Shown one piece after another: positions 63,523-64,000 of a stretch of DNA of 64,000 nucleotides (positions are counted from its first letter, which is position 1; each line of letters begins with the position of its first letter). The notes under the pieces are model-generated. The model worked only from the letters and a program-made list of their open reading frames with translations, did no database searches and was not told the DNA's origin. The stretch comes from Coriaria nepalensis (taxonomy: Eukaryota > Streptophyta > Magnoliopsida > Cucurbitales > Coriariaceae). The stretch covers positions 2,239,501 through 2,303,500 of the forward strand of contig CP114496.1 of NCBI GenBank assembly GCA_027186245.1, read 5' to 3'. A program made the position numbers and the translations under genes.

Positions 63523-63642
63523 GGGTGCGATCATACCAGCACTAATGCACCGGATCCCATCAGAACTCCGCAGTTAAGTGTGCTTGGGCGAGAGTAGTAC
63601 TGAGTTGGGTGAGTACTCGGGAAGTCCTCGTGTTGCACCCCT
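63523..63642 (+). rRNA. 5S rRNA copy 248 (C91G/C92T)
   Basis: C91G and C92T are the only changes. Confidence 0.94.
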
Positions 63643-63779
63643 TTTATTTTTTCGCATCTACATTCGTTGTTTTTTCATAATTTTCATAACAAACAGGTTT
63701 TTAAGATCATGTGTAGTCGTTTCGACAACCGTGAATTCTGAAAGTGGGGTATAGCAGAACTGTAAATGTTTCACTTCAC

Positions 63780-63899
63780 GGGTGCGATCATACCAGCACT
63801 AATGCACCGGATCCTATCAGAACTCCGCAGTTAAGTGTGTTTGGGCGAGAGGAGTACTGAGTTGGGTGACCACTCGGGAAGTCCTCGTGTTGCACCCTT
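63780..63899 (+). rRNA. 5S rRNA copy 249
   Basis: Changes: C36T, C61T, T73G, C119T. Last complete copy; only spacer follows to the right edge. Confidence 0.94.
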
Positions 63900-64000
63900 T
63901 TTATTTTTTCGCGTCTACATTCGTTGTTTTTTCATAATTTTCATAACAAACAGGTTTTTAAGATCATGTGTAGTCGTTTCGACTGCCGTGAATTCTGAAA

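Larger units (their letters stand above)
1..64000 (+). repeat. Tandem 5S rDNA array, 249 complete units of about 257 bp
   Basis: All units face the same way and follow each other without interruption. Gene starts lie 257 bp apart most often. A spacing of 256 comes from a single-base loss in the gene or spacer, 255 from two losses, and 258 from one extra T. The 120-nt gene encodes 5S rRNA of the large ribosomal subunit, transcribed by RNA polymerase III with TFIIIA. The array consensus used for numbering is, in tens: GGGTGCGATC ATACCAGCAC / TAATGCACCG GATCCCATCA / GAACTCCGCA GTTAAGTGTG / CTTGGGCGAG AGTAGTACTG / AGTTGGGTGA CCACTCGGGA / AGTCCTCGTG TTGCACCCCT. Most units carry one GGATCC in the gene and one GAATTC in the spacer. 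Copy variants listed below are relative to this consensus. Assignment as plant 5S rDNA is secure; the species is not determinable from this sequence. Confidence 0.98.
61924..64000 (+). repeat. 8-copy block duplicated 22 units away, copy 2
   Basis: Copies 242-249 match the block at 56274. The match still holds at the right edge of the window, so the duplicated block probably continues beyond it. Confidence 0.9.

Noticed and set aside
1..64000. CRISPR array or other short-repeat defence locus
   Set aside because: The period is about 257 bp, both halves of the unit are conserved, and the gene part is clearly 5S rRNA. There are no unique spacers and no cas genes.
1..64000. Non-coding satellite (for example centromeric)
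   Set aside because: The unit length fits a satellite, but the 120-nt core has the full 5S fold, internal promoter elements and a pol III terminator.
1..64000. Bacterial, fungal or animal 5S rRNA
   Set aside because: The core GATCATACCAGCACTAATG, GGATCCCATCAGAACTCCG and TTGGGCGAGAGTAGTAC pattern is that of land plants. Units are pure tandem 5S, with no 16S/23S or other rRNA linked.
1..64000. Transposable element, tRNA or other gene inside the array
   Set aside because: Gene starts follow each other every 255-258 bp from 148 to 63780, leaving no room for an insert.
1..64000. Naming the species or family from the sequence
   Set aside because: I do not recognise the spacer, and the 5S core alone supports only a flowering plant, probably a eudicot. 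A search of the 137-bp spacer would decide it.

Overview
The whole 64 kb window is one uninterrupted, head-to-tail tandem array of 5S ribosomal RNA genes on the + strand. I count 249 complete copies plus the last 10 nt of a copy cut by the left edge. The repeat unit is about 257 bp: a 120-nt gene and a 137-bp spacer. The gene core (GCGATCATACCAGCACTAA, then GGATCCCATCAGAACTCCG and CTTGGGCGAGAGTAGTAC) is that of a flowering plant, most likely a eudicot. I cannot name the species. No protein gene, transposon, tRNA or other RNA gene is present. The open reading frames of about 80 codons are by-products of the repeat and recur once per unit.

Each unit is a complete RNA polymerase III cassette. 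It has a TATA-like element at -30 to -27, a C at -1 in many copies, internal A box, IE and C box, and a T-rich terminator (TTTT-A-TTTTTT) at the 3' end. Gene positions below use the array consensus, numbered 1-120 from GGGTGCGATC to TTGCACCCCT. Of the 249 copies, 185 are 120 nt long. 48 lack T76 (four of these also lack G82), 15 lack one G of the G85-87 run, and one lacks C67. Only five copies (12469, 14263, 18368, 28883, 42218) match the consensus exactly.

The variants are grouped in domains. Copies 1-44 (to 11.4 kb) have no gene-length changes and include a 10-copy tandem duplication. Copies 45-84 (11.4-21.6 kb) are rich in delT76 copies and contain nested 7-copy and 16-copy duplications. 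Copies 85-177 (21.7-45.4 kb) mix delT76 and G-run deletion copies, with a recurring 2-copy motif. Copies 178-188 (45.5-48.3 kb) are full length, with C96T and a CTAACC core variant. Copies 189-249 (48.3-64 kb) carry a C-box variant (C91G/C92T), the double-deletion copies, a 10-copy tandem duplication and a 22-copy-spaced duplication reaching the right edge.

Compared with the usual plant 5S rRNA (recalled, not searched), this family has paired substitutions that keep helix I and helix IV intact. That points to a functional but diverged 5S rRNA. Two copies (68 and 241) look like crossover chimeras with the junction inside the gene. The main interest is therefore rRNA structure, internal-promoter evolution and array dynamics, not a new protein system.
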